The notes under the pieces were generated by a model that was not told where the DNA came from, ran no database searches, and worked only from the letters and a program-made list of their open reading frames with translations. Source: Chthoniobacterales bacterium (GTDB taxonomy: Bacteria; Verrucomicrobiota; Verrucomicrobiia; Chthoniobacterales; JACTMZ01). Taken from it: a stretch of DNA of 64,000 bases. The DNA lies in assembly GCA_014879535.1 (NCBI GenBank), contig JACSRX010000008.1:32320-96319 (forward strand). Reading direction: 5' to 3'. Every line of letters starts with the position of its first letter. The first letter of the stretch is position 1. The translations under genes and the position numbers were made by a program. Shown in pieces: positions 26,571-34,631 of this stretch.

Positions 26571-28724
26571 TCAGCGGCGAGCAGGTTTTTGTTTGGGTTC
26601 CTTGTTTCGTCCGCCGAAAAGGCGCTGGAAAATGTTGGGTTTCTTCTGGACGGTGCCCTCGGCATCGGCCGCGGGGCGAACGTTGGGGGGCTCGGTCCCC
26701 TGCGGCGGCCCCTCGGAGGCGGCGAGATCCTCGCCGGCGGGTGCGGCGGCGAGGGCCGCGGGGATCGGGCGGCCGAAGTCCACGCTGTCCACGAATTGGA
26801 AGCTGCCCTTGGCCGGCTCGAGGGAGGCGATTTTGATTTCCTCGCCCTCCTCCATCTTGAAGGTGTCTGCGAGGATCTTCGCCGCGATCGGCGCAGCGAC
26901 GCCGCCGCCGGATTTCGCGCCCTGGACGATGACAGCCACGGCGTAGCGCGGGTTGTCGAATGGCGCGAAGGCGATGAACCACGTGTGGTTGTCCTTGATG
27001 CCTCCGCGCGAGAATTGCGCGGTGCCCGTCTTGCCGGCGACCTCGTAGTTCTTGATGCGTGCTGTGGCGGCAGTGCCTCCCGCGCGGTTGACCACGTCCC
27101 ACATGCCCTGACGGACACGCTGGATCTGCTCGTGGGTGAGGCCGTTTTCCGCGAGGCTGGCGCGGATTTTGACGGGCTCCTGCCGGGCGATGCTGCCGTC
27201 GGGCTCGATGATCTGGTCCACCAGGCGCGGATAGTAGCTGGTGCCCCCGTTGGCCACGGTGGCGGCGACCACGGCCATCTGGAGCGGTGTGGCAAGGACG
27301 GACCCTTGGCCGATGGAGGTGTTGGCCGTGTAGCCGGAGGACCAGCGCTCACGCGGGAAGTTGGCTTGCAGCCATGCGGGTCCGGGAAGGATGCCGGGCG
27401 CCTCGCCGGAGAGGGGAACCCCGGAGCGCTGTCCCAAGCCGAGCATGTTGCCCACGGCGACGATCTGGTCGATGCCGGCGGCGTTGCCGTATTGGTAGAA
27501 AAAGGCGTTGCAGGAGACGCGGATGGCCGATTCGAGGTCGAGGGTGCCGTGCGCACCCTTCTTGTCGGCGATCCAGCATTTCATGAAATGGGTGCCGTAT
27601 TGCACGCCGCCGCTGCAGTTGAAGCGGCGCGTGTCGAGGCCGGCGCGCAGGCCGGCCAGCGCGGTGGGGATCTTGTAGGTCGATCCGGGGGCGTAGGCGC
27701 TGAGGGCGCGGTTGATGAGCGGGTCGGTGGGGTCGCCGGTGAGATCGTTCCACGCGGGGGCGGAGATGGCGGGGATGAACGTGTTCGGGTCGTAGGACGG
27801 GACGCTGGCCATGGCGAGGATGTCGCCGTTGTTGGGATCGATGACGACGACAGCGGCGCGGCCGACGGCGCGCAGGGCCTTCTCCGCGATGTATTGGATG
27901 CGGGCATCGATCGTGAGCTTGATGCTGCGGCCCTGCACCGGGGGGGTGAGCCCGATTTCGCCCTCGATGACTCCCTTGGCGTTGCGTTGGAGGATGCGCG
28001 CCCCGGGGCTGCCGCGGAGGTCCGCGTCGAAGGCCTTCTCCAGCTGTGCCTTTCCCTCGGCGTCGGGCTGGTAAAAGTTGAAACGGGCGGCGTCCTCCTT
28101 GTCGATCTCGTTGGGCGCGCCGACATAGCCGAGGAAGTGCGAACCCATCGCGCCGTAGGCGTAGCGGCGCACCGGGCGCAGGGTGACGTTGACCCCGGCG
28201 AGCCCCACGTCGTGCTCGGCGAATTTGGCCATGGTCTCGAAGTCGAGGTCCTCCATGTAGGTGTAGGGGACCTCCGTATTGTTGCGGAAGTGAAGGCGCA
28301 GCTGGTTGGCGTTGTAATCGCGGGCCAGCCCGAGTTCCTGCAGCCGCGGCATGACCGTCTCGTTGACGATCTTGACGATGTCCGGCTCGGATTTCTCGGT
28401 CATCATTCCCCGCACGGTGGTGCGGTAGGTGTGCCGGGGCACGTCGCCGAAACGCGCTCGGTAATCGCGGACCATGTCGGGCAGGTAGAACTCGACGGCG
28501 TTGCTGGCGCGGTTCTCCGCGAGGGCGACCTTGTTGCGGTCGAGGATCTCACCGCGCACGGCGGGAAGGCGGACGTTGACCTGCGAATTGTTGCGGATGC
28601 GCGCGGTGTATTCCTCGCCGCGGGCGACCTGGACATACCAGAGACGGGCGCCCAGCAGCGCGAACCCGGCCAGGGCGATGGCCCCGATCACCGCAAAGCG
28701 GAATTCAGACGTGCGGCGAATCAT
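26571..28724 (-). CDS. mrdA: Penicillin-binding protein 2 (peptidoglycan transpeptidase)
   Basis: A 717-residue monofunctional class B PBP. There is one N-terminal membrane helix (about 10-32), a PBP dimer/pedestal region (about 50-260) with the RGEILDRNKVALAEN entry motif, and the transpeptidase domain: Ser348 and Lys351 in GSTYKIPTALA, Ser404 and Asn406 in RVSCNAF, and Lys565 in GKTGTAQ. It cross-links peptidoglycan during cell elongation with MreBCD and RodA. The last ~60 residues are a Pro/Ala-rich then basic cytoplasm-like tail, which is unusual and probably disordered. Its start overlaps the mreD stop (ATGA). RodA is not next to it. Confidence 0.95.
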   Translation of the reverse strand: MIRRTSEFRFAVIGAIALAGFALLGARLWYVQVARGEEYTARIRNNSQVNVRLPAVRGEILDRNKVALAENRASNAVEFYLPDMVRDYRARFGDVPRHTYRTTVRGMMTEKSEPDIVKIVNETVMPRLQELGLARDYNANQLRLHFRNNTEVPYTYMEDLDFETMAKFAEHDVGLAGVNVTLRPVRRYAYGAMGSHFLGYVGAPNEIDKEDAARFNFYQPDAEGKAQLEKAFDADLRGSPGARILQRNAKGVIEGEIGLTPPVQGRSIKLTIDARIQYIAEKALRAVGRAAVVVIDPNNGDILAMASVPSYDPNTFIPAISAPAWNDLTGDPTDPLINRALSAYAPGSTYKIPTALAGLRAGLDTRRFNCSGGVQYGTHFMKCWIADKKGAHGTLDLESAIRVSCNAFFYQYGNAAGIDQIVAVGNMLGLGQRSGVPLSGEAPGILPGPAWLQANFPRERWSSGYTANTSIGQGSVLATPLQMAVVAATVANGGTSYYPRLVDQIIEPDGSIARQEPVKIRASLAENGLTHEQIQRVRQGMWDVVNRAGGTAATARIKNYEVAGKTGTAQFSRGGIKDNHTWFIAFAPFDNPRYAVAVIVQGAKSGGGVAAPIAAKILADTFKMEEGEEIKIASLEPAKGSFQFVDSVDFGRPIPAALAAAPAGEDLAASEGPPQGTEPPNVRPAADAEGTVQKKPNIFQRLFGGRNKEPKQKPARR

Positions 28725-29263
28725 GAACCAAGGCGTCCTCTCCGTCGGATGCGGTCGGGGGATCCGGCGGGAAGGATGCGGAAAAGGACATAGATGAGCG
28801 GCGCGGCGAGGAGCGCCAGCACGGCGGGGCTGACGATCTGCCAGGCCACCGTTTGGTTGAAGAGGAACGATTCCCGGCGAAGGCAGACCATGAGGTATTG
28901 CCCGAGAAGCAGGAGCAGGGTGACGACACCCGACGCGAGGCAGTGGATTTCCCACCGCCCCGAGAGGAAGGGGCGGCGGAATGTGTTGAGGACCGTCCCG
29001 AGAAGGACATAGCAGAGCATAGACCAGCCGAGCCCGATTTCAACACGGTCACCGATGACGTGCAGGTTTGCAAGGTCGCTGACGAACCCCGTGTAAAGGG
29101 CGAGTCCGAGCATGGCGGGGAAGGGCAGCCAGAGCGCGCCGTAGCAGAACAGCGCGGGGACGAGGAGGACGCGCGCATCGTCGAGAAACGCCAGGGGAGG
29201 GATGAATTCCTGGAGGATGACGGCGGCATAAATGGCCGCCACGAGGACGAGGGCGCGGATCAT
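28721..29263 (-). CDS. mreD: Rod shape-determining protein MreD
   Basis: A 180-residue integral membrane protein with about five helices, the usual size for MreD. Sequence conservation in this family is weak (LALYTGFVSDLANLHVIGD and LGWSMLCYVLLG are the best blocks), so the call rests mainly on position between mreC and mrdA. It overlaps mreC (ATGA, 29260-29263) and mrdA (ATGA, 28721-28724), so all three are translationally coupled. MreD is part of the elongasome that couples MreB filaments to wall synthesis. Confidence 0.87.
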   Translation of the reverse strand: MIRALVLVAAIYAAVILQEFIPPLAFLDDARVLLVPALFCYGALWLPFPAMLGLALYTGFVSDLANLHVIGDRVEIGLGWSMLCYVLLGTVLNTFRRPFLSGRWEIHCLASGVVTLLLLLGQYLMVCLRRESFLFNQTVAWQIVSPAVLALLAAPLIYVLFRILPAGSPDRIRRRGRLGS

Positions 29264-30066
29264 CGGGTGCCGAGGACGACGAAGACATCCTCCAAGCGGG
29301 AAAAATCCGCCGCGGGTGCCACGAGGGCCTGGCCGTCGAGTTCGCGCGTGCGGAATTCCTTGATCTCCCCGAGGAGGATGCCCGCGGGGAAAACCGCGCC
29401 GCTCACGCCGGCGGTGAAGACCTTCATGCCGGGCTGGAGGTCGGCGTCGCGGTTGAGGAAATTGAGGACGAGTTCGGGTGCGGCGTTTCCGGTGACGCGG
29501 CGGCCGCTGAGGATGCCCTGTTCGTTGGTGCCCTCCACGCGGGCGGCCACCTGGCAGTTCTCGTCGGTGAGGAGCATGACGATGGTGACATCCTTGGCCA
29601 CGGTGGTGGTGCGGCCGACCAGCCCCTCGGCCGTGAGCACGGGCTGCGCGGAGTCCAGCCCCTCGGCGAAGCCGCGGTTGATCTTGACGGTGTTCCACCA
29701 GCTCGAGGCGTCGCGGCTGATGATCTCGGCGGGAAGAAGCCGGAAGGCGGAGCGTTCGCTGTAGGCGAGGGCCGAGCGCAGGCGGCGGTTCTCGGCGTCG
29801 AGTTCCCCGAGCAGCTGGTTGGTCGCGCGGAGCTCGCTGTTTTGCGCGGTGAGCACGGCGTTCTCGGCCTCGAGCTCGTCAAGGGTCTTGAGCCCCGTGT
29901 TCAGCTTGGAGATGCTGGTGCTCAGGGCCGAGCCGGCCTTGAGGGCCGGGGTGGACACGTCGAGGAAGCGGCTCTGCCACGCCTTCATGCGCTCGGGCGA
30001 GAAGGCGAGGAAAACGAGCGCGACAAGAACCGCAAGCGCGAGCAGGACGAGGTGCAGCTTGTTCAT
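29260..30066 (-). CDS. mreC: Rod shape-determining protein MreC
   Basis: A 268-residue bitopic protein: a membrane helix (about 5-22), a coiled coil (about 60-105, LDELEAENAVLTAQNSEL and LGELDAENRRLRSAL) and the beta-rich MreC domain with NRGFAEGLDSAQPVLTAEGL and a GDVVVTSGL-type equivalent MKVFTAGVSGAVFPAGI. MreC links MreB and the PBP2 transpeptidase and activates it. The gene follows mreB by 41 bases and its stop overlaps the mreD start. Confidence 0.93.
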   Translation of the reverse strand: MNKLHLVLLALAVLVALVFLAFSPERMKAWQSRFLDVSTPALKAGSALSTSISKLNTGLKTLDELEAENAVLTAQNSELRATNQLLGELDAENRRLRSALAYSERSAFRLLPAEIISRDASSWWNTVKINRGFAEGLDSAQPVLTAEGLVGRTTTVAKDVTIVMLLTDENCQVAARVEGTNEQGILSGRRVTGNAAPELVLNFLNRDADLQPGMKVFTAGVSGAVFPAGILLGEIKEFRTRELDGQALVAPAADFSRLEDVFVVLGTR

Positions 30067-30085
30067 CGGAGCGGAAATCCGGATG
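30064..30085. repeat. Copy 2 of a 22-base near-identical motif
   Basis: Lies just in front of the mreC start, in the mreB-mreC gap, and includes its ATG complement. It matches 14254-14275 at 20 of 22 positions. Function, if any, is unknown; chance similarity is possible. Confidence 0.3.
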
Positions 30086-30107
30086 CCGCGCGGAGGCGGG
30101 TGACGGT

Positions 30108-31160
30108 TCAGGCGGCGGCCGTGGCGCGCATGCCGCTGCTCTGCGCCGCGATGCTGCGGAGCACCTCGATCTCGCTGAGCACGCGGCCCGTGCCCTCGGC
30201 CACGGCACTGAGCGGATCGTCGGCGATGTGGACCGGGAGACCGGTCTCCTCGCGCAGCAACTGGTCGAGCCCGCGCAGGAGCGCCCCGCCGCCGGCAAGG
30301 ACCATTCCGCGGTCCACGAGGTCGGACGAGAGTTCGGGCGGACAGCGCTCGAGGGTGGTGCGGACCGCATCGACAATGCTGTTGAGCGGCTCGGCCAGGG
30401 CCTCGCGCACCTCCTGGGAGGTGAGGGTGATGGTTTTCGGAAGGCCAGCCACGAGGTCGCGGCCCTTGACTTCCATGGAGTTTTCCTTGGGCAGCTTCAC
30501 CGCCGAGCCCAGTTTGATCTTGATGTCTTCGGCCGTGCGCTCGCCGATGTGCAGGTTGAAGTTGCGTTTGACGTATTGGACGATGGCCTCGTCGAGTTCG
30601 TCGCCCGCCACGCGCACGCTGCGGCTGAAGACGATCCCGGCGAGCGAGATCAACGCGACCTCGGTGGTGCCGCCGCCGATGTCGATGATCATGTTGCCCG
30701 CCGCTTCCTGGATCGGCAGGCCGACCCCGATGGCGGCGGCCATCGGCTCCTCGATGAGGTAAACTTCGCGCGCCCCGGCATGGGTGGCGGAATCCTTGAC
30801 CGCGCGCTTCTCCACCTCGGTGATCCCGGAGGGCACGGCGATGACCACGCGCGGACGCACCATGCGCCGGCCGCCGTGGGCCTTGCTGATGAGGTGCGAC
30901 AACATGGCCTCCGTGATTTCAAAATCGGCAATCACACCGTCCTTGAGCGGGCGGATGGCAACGATGTTGCCGGGGGTGCGTCCGAGCATCCGCTTGGCCT
31001 CGTTGCCGACGGCCAGGACCTTGTTCGTGCCGGCTTGGACCGCGACAACTGACGGCTCGCGCAGAACGATGCCTTGGTCCCTGACAAAAACGAGTGTGTT
31101 GGCCGTGCCGAGATCAATCCCGATGTCACTCGAGAACAGGCCGAAAAATTTTCTGAACAT
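30108..31160 (-). CDS. mreB: Rod shape-determining protein MreB (actin homologue)
   Basis: The 350-residue protein starts [20 protein letters not shown], and has all actin-fold nucleotide motifs: phosphate loop 1 ([14 protein letters not shown]), phosphate loop 2 ([14 protein letters not shown]), and the adenosine motif region [17 protein letters not shown]. MreB polymerises under the inner membrane and organises lateral wall synthesis. The amphipathic [11 protein letters not shown]-terminus is a membrane-binding helix. The ATG at 31160 fits the family; the upstream in-frame extension (to 31262) is unrelated. No Shine-Dalgarno is evident, and two stem-loops sit in the leader. First gene of the shape operon. 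Confidence 0.96.
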   Translation of the reverse strand: MFRKFFGLFSSDIGIDLGTANTLVFVRDQGIVLREPSVVAVQAGTNKVLAVGNEAKRMLGRTPGNIVAIRPLKDGVIADFEITEAMLSHLISKAHGGRRMVRPRVVIAVPSGITEVEKRAVKDSATHAGAREVYLIEEPMAAAIGVGLPIQEAAGNMIIDIGGGTTEVALISLAGIVFSRSVRVAGDELDEAIVQYVKRNFNLHIGERTAEDIKIKLGSAVKLPKENSMEVKGRDLVAGLPKTITLTSQEVREALAEPLNSIVDAVRTTLERCPPELSSDLVDRGMVLAGGGALLRGLDQLLREETGLPVHIADDPLSAVAEGTGRVLSEIEVLRSIAAQSSGMRATAAA

Positions 31161-31169
31161 TAGGGTGGG

Positions 31170-31189
31170 CTTGGGGACGGGACCCCAAG
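31170..31189 (-). promoter_or_regulatory. Hairpin in the mreB leader next to the start codon
   Basis: CTTGGGG and CCCCAAG arms of 7 bp enclose a 6-base loop. The base of the stem lies 9 bases in front of the mreB ATG, where a ribosome would bind, and no purine-rich Shine-Dalgarno is visible nearby. It could control translation initiation. Pairing is directly seen; the function is inferred. Confidence 0.45.
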
Positions 31190-31207
31190 GGTTGGTGGTG
31201 TCAATGT

Positions 31208-31221
31208 GCCTCCGCGGAGGC
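31208..31221. promoter_or_regulatory. Perfect 14-bp palindrome in the mreB leader
   Basis: GCCTCCGCGGAGGC is its own reverse complement. It starts about 13 bases downstream of the -10 box of the proposed mreB promoter, so it is either a DNA operator or the stem of an RNA hairpin near the 5' end of the transcript. Confidence 0.45.
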
Positions 31222-31233
31222 GAAAAGGGCTGG

Positions 31234-31262
31234 ATTAATCCATGTTCCGCTTCTGGGGTCAA
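31234..31262 (-). promoter_or_regulatory. Predicted sigma-70-type promoter of the mreB operon
   Basis: On the minus strand, TTGACC (-35, 31262-31257, 5 of 6 consensus) is separated by 17 bases from ATTAAT (-10, 31239-31234, 4 of 6). The expected start site is near 31227, giving a leader of about 65 bases with two stem-loops. Confidence 0.5.
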
Positions 31263-31311
31263 GGATAATGGATGCAGGAAAAGAGGGAGCCAAAGAGATT
31301 GAAAATCAGGG

Positions 31312-31339
31312 TTGACATTTATTGAGATTGAGACACAAT
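31312..31339 (+). promoter_or_regulatory. Predicted sigma-70-type promoter upstream of the PEP-CTERM gene
   Basis: TTGACA (-35, 31312-31317, perfect) is followed after 16 bases by CACAAT (-10, 31334-31339, 4 of 6). The region around it is AT-richer than the flanking genes. The transcript would have a leader of about 107 bases before the ATG at 31454. This and the mreB promoter share the same divergent intergenic region (31161-31453). Confidence 0.5.
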
Positions 31340-31453
31340 CGCAACAGTCAACTGCGGGGAATTCCCGGTTGGTGCGGAGAGCGAACCATACGATGTGGAG
31401 CCGTTCATTGCACGACCCGGACCCTCGTGTGATGATTCACGATCCACAAAGCA

Positions 31454-32146
31454 ATGTTCAAAAAGCGTCTTCCGGCCATGGCAGCGATGGCCTTGTTTGC
31501 GCCGGCGGTCTGTGCGTCGGCGGTGACCGTCCCGTTCACCGAGGAATTCGCGACCAACGCGTCCGGTTGGGTGGCGAACACGACCAACGTCCTGACGTGG
31601 CTGCCGACGGGCGGGGTGACGAACGGTTCCCACATCAGCACCACGACGACGGTGGACACGAACGGGTTCGGGACGATCATTTTCCGCGGGAACAACACGA
31701 ACGACGCGAGCGGCGACGCCTTTGTGGGGAATTGGCTGGCGGGTGGTGTGACGCTCTTCACGGCGTATGTGCGGCACGATGCGCCGGTGGCGCTGAATTT
31801 CTACGTGCGGCTCGACGCGGGTTCGGGACGCGCGGCGAGCAGTTCCCCGATTTCCATCGAGCCCAACGAGTGGGTGCTGATCAGCCTGCCGATCATCGAC
31901 TCACTCGGCACGAACGGGGTGTGGCAGTCCTACGGGGCGGCGACCAGTTTCGCGCAGATTTTCACGAACATACAGAATGTCCAGATTGCCCTGGATGCCG
32001 GCCAGCCGCCGGCCGCCGCCGGCAACACCTACACGGTGGGTCTGGACCAGGTGGGCATCGTGCCCGAGCCGCAGACCGTCGCATTGCTGGGCTTGGCGGC
32101 GCTTGCGCTGCCCGCCTTGCGTTTCTGGCACCGGCGGCGAAATTGA
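31454..32146 (+). CDS. PEP-CTERM surface protein
   Basis: The 230-residue secreted protein has a signal peptide (cleavage near VCASA, about residue 23), a beta-rich, Thr/Asn-rich middle, and a C-terminal sorting signal of the classic kind: the VPEPQTVALLGLAAL motif, a hydrophobic helix and an Arg-rich tail. PEP-CTERM proteins are processed by an exosortase (EpsH/XrtA type) and end at the cell surface, often together with exopolysaccharide. No exosortase is in this window. It is followed by two exported-protein genes and may form an operon with them. The mature-domain function is unknown. Confidence 0.88.
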   Translation: MFKKRLPAMAAMALFAPAVCASAVTVPFTEEFATNASGWVANTTNVLTWLPTGGVTNGSHISTTTTVDTNGFGTIIFRGNNTNDASGDAFVGNWLAGGVTLFTAYVRHDAPVALNFYVRLDAGSGRAASSSPISIEPNEWVLISLPIIDSLGTNGVWQSYGAATSFAQIFTNIQNVQIALDAGQPPAAAGNTYTVGLDQVGIVPEPQTVALLGLAALALPALRFWHRRRN

Positions 32147-32149
32147 CAG

Positions 32150-33136
32150 ATGCGGAATTCGACCAGGAGAAACGCGCTGAGGCGCGTTGTGGTGGCTGCG
32201 GCGGCCTTGGTTCTGACCGGGGGCGTTGTGCGGGCGCAGTTTTATGAATTCACATTTCCTGGCGCATCGTCCTTCGATGGGTGGGAGGAATTGAATTCCG
32301 GCACGTTCGTCGGATACGGGAGTTTTCCCGGTGGTTCCGCGTGGCCGGGGCCGATCGGTTCCAATGCGGCCGACTCAGAGGATGCGGGTTTGTATCGTCT
32401 GGCCGGGGAGACCACGGCCAGCCCCCTCAAGGGTGGTCCGTTTCTTGCGTCGGAATCACTTTATTTCGGCAGTTTCAGCCAAGTCCCGAACACACTCGGC
32501 GGCACGCTGCGGGTTGCCGACTCCACTCCGGTTGCGGGGGTCCGGACCATCGTGTTCCAGATCCAGATCGGCGGGGCGGATGGCTACGATTTCCATCTTC
32601 CGTCCGGCGTGCCAGCACTCAGGGTCAACGGGGGCACGAATGGCGTGGCGCCGTCTTCGACCGCGGTGTTGAACCGCTACCAGGATGGCACCTTTTACAG
32701 TCCGGAGACGGAGCAGGAGGAGCCGGTGTATGTCAACACTTGGGGTTTCGAGTGGCATCTGCCGGAAGGGGAGGTGACGTCGTTCGCCATCGATTTCAGC
32801 GCGGTGACCCATGCGCAGATTTACCGGATGCAACTGGACCAGAGCTCCACCGTGACATCGGGGGTTTTTCTGCCCGAGATGGCCATGGGCGCGTGCGGGA
32901 CGCCCGCCTTCAATGGTGCGGCGACGTCCATGACGAATTCCTTCCGTGCGACGCCCGGGGCGCTGTTGAAGGTGGAATACCGCGAGAGCCTCACGGCCGG
33001 TTCATGGATTTCGGCGGGATTGCACAGCGTCGCCAACGATGGCACCCTCAACGTTCCCTTTTCCCAAAGCGGCGATCACCGGGCCGGATGGTCGCGCCGC
33101 ATGTTTTTCCGAGCTTATCACCCGACTGATCCATGA
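32150..33136 (+). CDS. Secreted beta-rich protein of unknown function
   Basis: The 328-residue protein has a signal peptide (hydrophobic core AAAALVLTGGVV, cleavage near RAQ, about residue 30), then a mature domain rich in Gly, Ser, Thr and aromatics, with segments such as FDGWEELNSGTFVGYG and SFAIDFSAVTHAQIYRMQL. No catalytic motif was recognised; there is no PEP-CTERM tail or lipobox, so it is secreted or periplasmic. It follows the PEP-CTERM gene by 3 bases and its stop overlaps the pseudopilin start (ATGA), so it is coupled to both. Confidence 0.7.
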   Translation: MRNSTRRNALRRVVVAAAALVLTGGVVRAQFYEFTFPGASSFDGWEELNSGTFVGYGSFPGGSAWPGPIGSNAADSEDAGLYRLAGETTASPLKGGPFLASESLYFGSFSQVPNTLGGTLRVADSTPVAGVRTIVFQIQIGGADGYDFHLPSGVPALRVNGGTNGVAPSSTAVLNRYQDGTFYSPETEQEEPVYVNTWGFEWHLPEGEVTSFAIDFSAVTHAQIYRMQLDQSSTVTSGVFLPEMAMGACGTPAFNGAATSMTNSFRATPGALLKVEYRESLTAGSWISAGLHSVANDGTLNVPFSQSGDHRAGWSRRMFFRAYHPTDP

Positions 33137-33936
33137 AACCGTCCATCTCCAATATCCGCGCCTTCACCTTGATCGAACTGCTGGTCGTCGTTGCCATTCT
33201 CGCCATCCTGGCGGCGGTGGGCAGCGCCGCGTTGCTCTCGGCGGCGGGCAAGGGTGACATGGCGGCTGAAATGAGTGCGGCCAAGACGCTGATTGCCTCC
33301 TACCAAGCGGCCACGGCGGACAACAACGGAACCCTTCTTCCCGCGTTTGATTCGAGTGCCCCGGCCGTCAAGAACGGCAGCGGCAAGTCCGTCAGCATGC
33401 CGGAGGCCAAGAAGCGCTATCCGTTCCGGTTGGCGCCGTATTTCAACTACGCCATCAAGGGCACCCTGTTGGTGGGGCAGAACGAGAGGCAATTCATGGA
33501 GGTCATGCAGCTCGGGAGCCCCAGTGGGACGATGTATGACTACGCCGTGAGTGTGTTCCCCGCGTTCGGGATCAACCGGCACTTCGTGGGCGGCACATCC
33601 GGTGCGTCAGATACCAACAACGAGTGCATCAACACCATAGGGGAGGCCGACCGCTCGGTCATCGTCTTCATTTCTGCCGGGACCGAAGGGGTCAACGGGT
33701 ATGAATACGTCCGGGCCCCGGGCGCCCCCGGCGGCAACTGGAGTTCCGACAAATGGACCGACAAGTCCGACCCGGGAAGCTACGGCCACGTGCATCCGCG
33801 TCACAACGGCAAGGCGGTCGCGGCGTTCCTCGACGGTTCCGTCCGCGTGCTCGGGCTCGACGATCTCCGCGACATGCGCCTGTGGAGCCGCAATGCGGCC
33901 CTGCAGGACGATCCCGGTTACCAGGCCAAGAACTGA
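33133..33936 (+). CDS. Type IV pilin-like (pseudopilin) protein with H-x9-DG C-terminus
   Basis: The 267-residue protein has the prepilin N-terminus: a short leader ending in a small residue, then FTLIELLVVVAILAILAAV, the cleavage/methylation signature. The C-terminus carries the H-x9-DG signature (HPRHNGKAVAAFLDGSV), typical of the expanded pseudopilin families of Planctomycetota and Verrucomicrobiota. Such proteins are processed by prepilin peptidase and assembled by type II secretion or pilus-like machines; none of that machinery is in the window. The ATG overlaps the preceding stop (ATGA). 29 bases separate it from the heme oxygenase gene. Confidence 0.88.
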   Translation: MKPSISNIRAFTLIELLVVVAILAILAAVGSAALLSAAGKGDMAAEMSAAKTLIASYQAATADNNGTLLPAFDSSAPAVKNGSGKSVSMPEAKKRYPFRLAPYFNYAIKGTLLVGQNERQFMEVMQLGSPSGTMYDYAVSVFPAFGINRHFVGGTSGASDTNNECINTIGEADRSVIVFISAGTEGVNGYEYVRAPGAPGGNWSSDKWTDKSDPGSYGHVHPRHNGKAVAAFLDGSVRVLGLDDLRDMRLWSRNAALQDDPGYQAKN

Positions 33937-33965
33937 GGGACCCACACTCCCTCCTCCGCCGCTTT

Positions 33966-34601
33966 ATGACACACACCACCACCGCCCCGGCCGGCATCAT
34001 GGGCCGGCTCAAGTCCGAAACCGCCGCACAGCACGCCGTGGCCGAGGCCAAGCCGTTGGAAGCCGCGCTCATCGCCGGCGCGATCGGCCACGAACAATAC
34101 CGGAAATACCTGGCACAGCGGTGGCTGATCCACCGCGAGCTCGAGGCGGCCACCGACCGCGCACTGGCGGCTGATGCGCGTCTGGCCGCTCTCGGCCTGC
34201 CGGGTCTTTACCAGACCGCGAACCTCGAGGCCGATCTTGCGCATCTCGGCGTGGACACGGCGACGATCAAGCCGATGGCGGGGGCGGAGGCGCTGCTCGG
34301 GCTGATCCGTGATGCGGACTCGTCCGCGCCGCTCATGGGCATTTATTATGTTTTCGAGGGCAGCAAGAACGGCGCGCGTTTCATCGCCCGCGCCTTGGCC
34401 AAGGCCTGGGGCAAGACCGATCTTGACGGCCTGAAATATCTCGACCCGCACGGCGAGGCCCAGCGCGGGCTCTGGATGAAGTTCCGCGAGGACATGAACG
34501 CCATTGCATGGTCCGACGACGAGCAGGACGGGATGGTCAAGGCGGCACAGACCACCTTCGACGCCATCTCCGCACTCGACGACGAGATCCACGCGGGCTG
34601 A
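33966..34601 (+). CDS. hmuO: Biliverdin-producing heme oxygenase
   Basis: The 211-residue protein matches the heme oxygenase family: the N-terminal helix LKSETAAQHAVAEAKPL holds the proximal heme ligand His23, and the distal helix segment LMGIYYVFEGSKNGARFI contains the conserved Gly residues that flex over the heme. It oxidises heme to biliverdin, CO and Fe2+. Being directly in front of hmuTUV it probably releases iron from heme imported by that transporter. The ATG at 33966 is preceded by a weak ribosome site. Symbol by analogy with other hmu/hemO loci. Confidence 0.88.
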   Translation: MTHTTTAPAGIMGRLKSETAAQHAVAEAKPLEAALIAGAIGHEQYRKYLAQRWLIHRELEAATDRALAADARLAALGLPGLYQTANLEADLAHLGVDTATIKPMAGAEALLGLIRDADSSAPLMGIYYVFEGSKNGARFIARALAKAWGKTDLDGLKYLDPHGEAQRGLWMKFREDMNAIAWSDDEQDGMVKAAQTTFDAISALDDEIHAG

Positions 34602-34631
34602 TCGCCGCACAATCCCCGCACCGACACAGCC

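Noticed and set aside
24958..27102. RNase E/G start upstream of 26535
   Set aside because: The open frame reaches into mrdA, but the RNase domain begins at the ATG at 26535 and the upstream part is in the wrong frame of a real gene.
25469..27556. Very long open frame (695 codons) on the minus strand across rng and mrdA
   Set aside because: It runs in another frame through two well-supported genes on the same strand and is Arg/Pro/Ser/Thr-rich low-complexity, typical of a GC-rich shadow.
26550..28793. Long plus-strand open frame (747 codons) opposite mrdA
   Set aside because: Antisense to mrdA, with composition of a reverse-complement shadow and no family resemblance.
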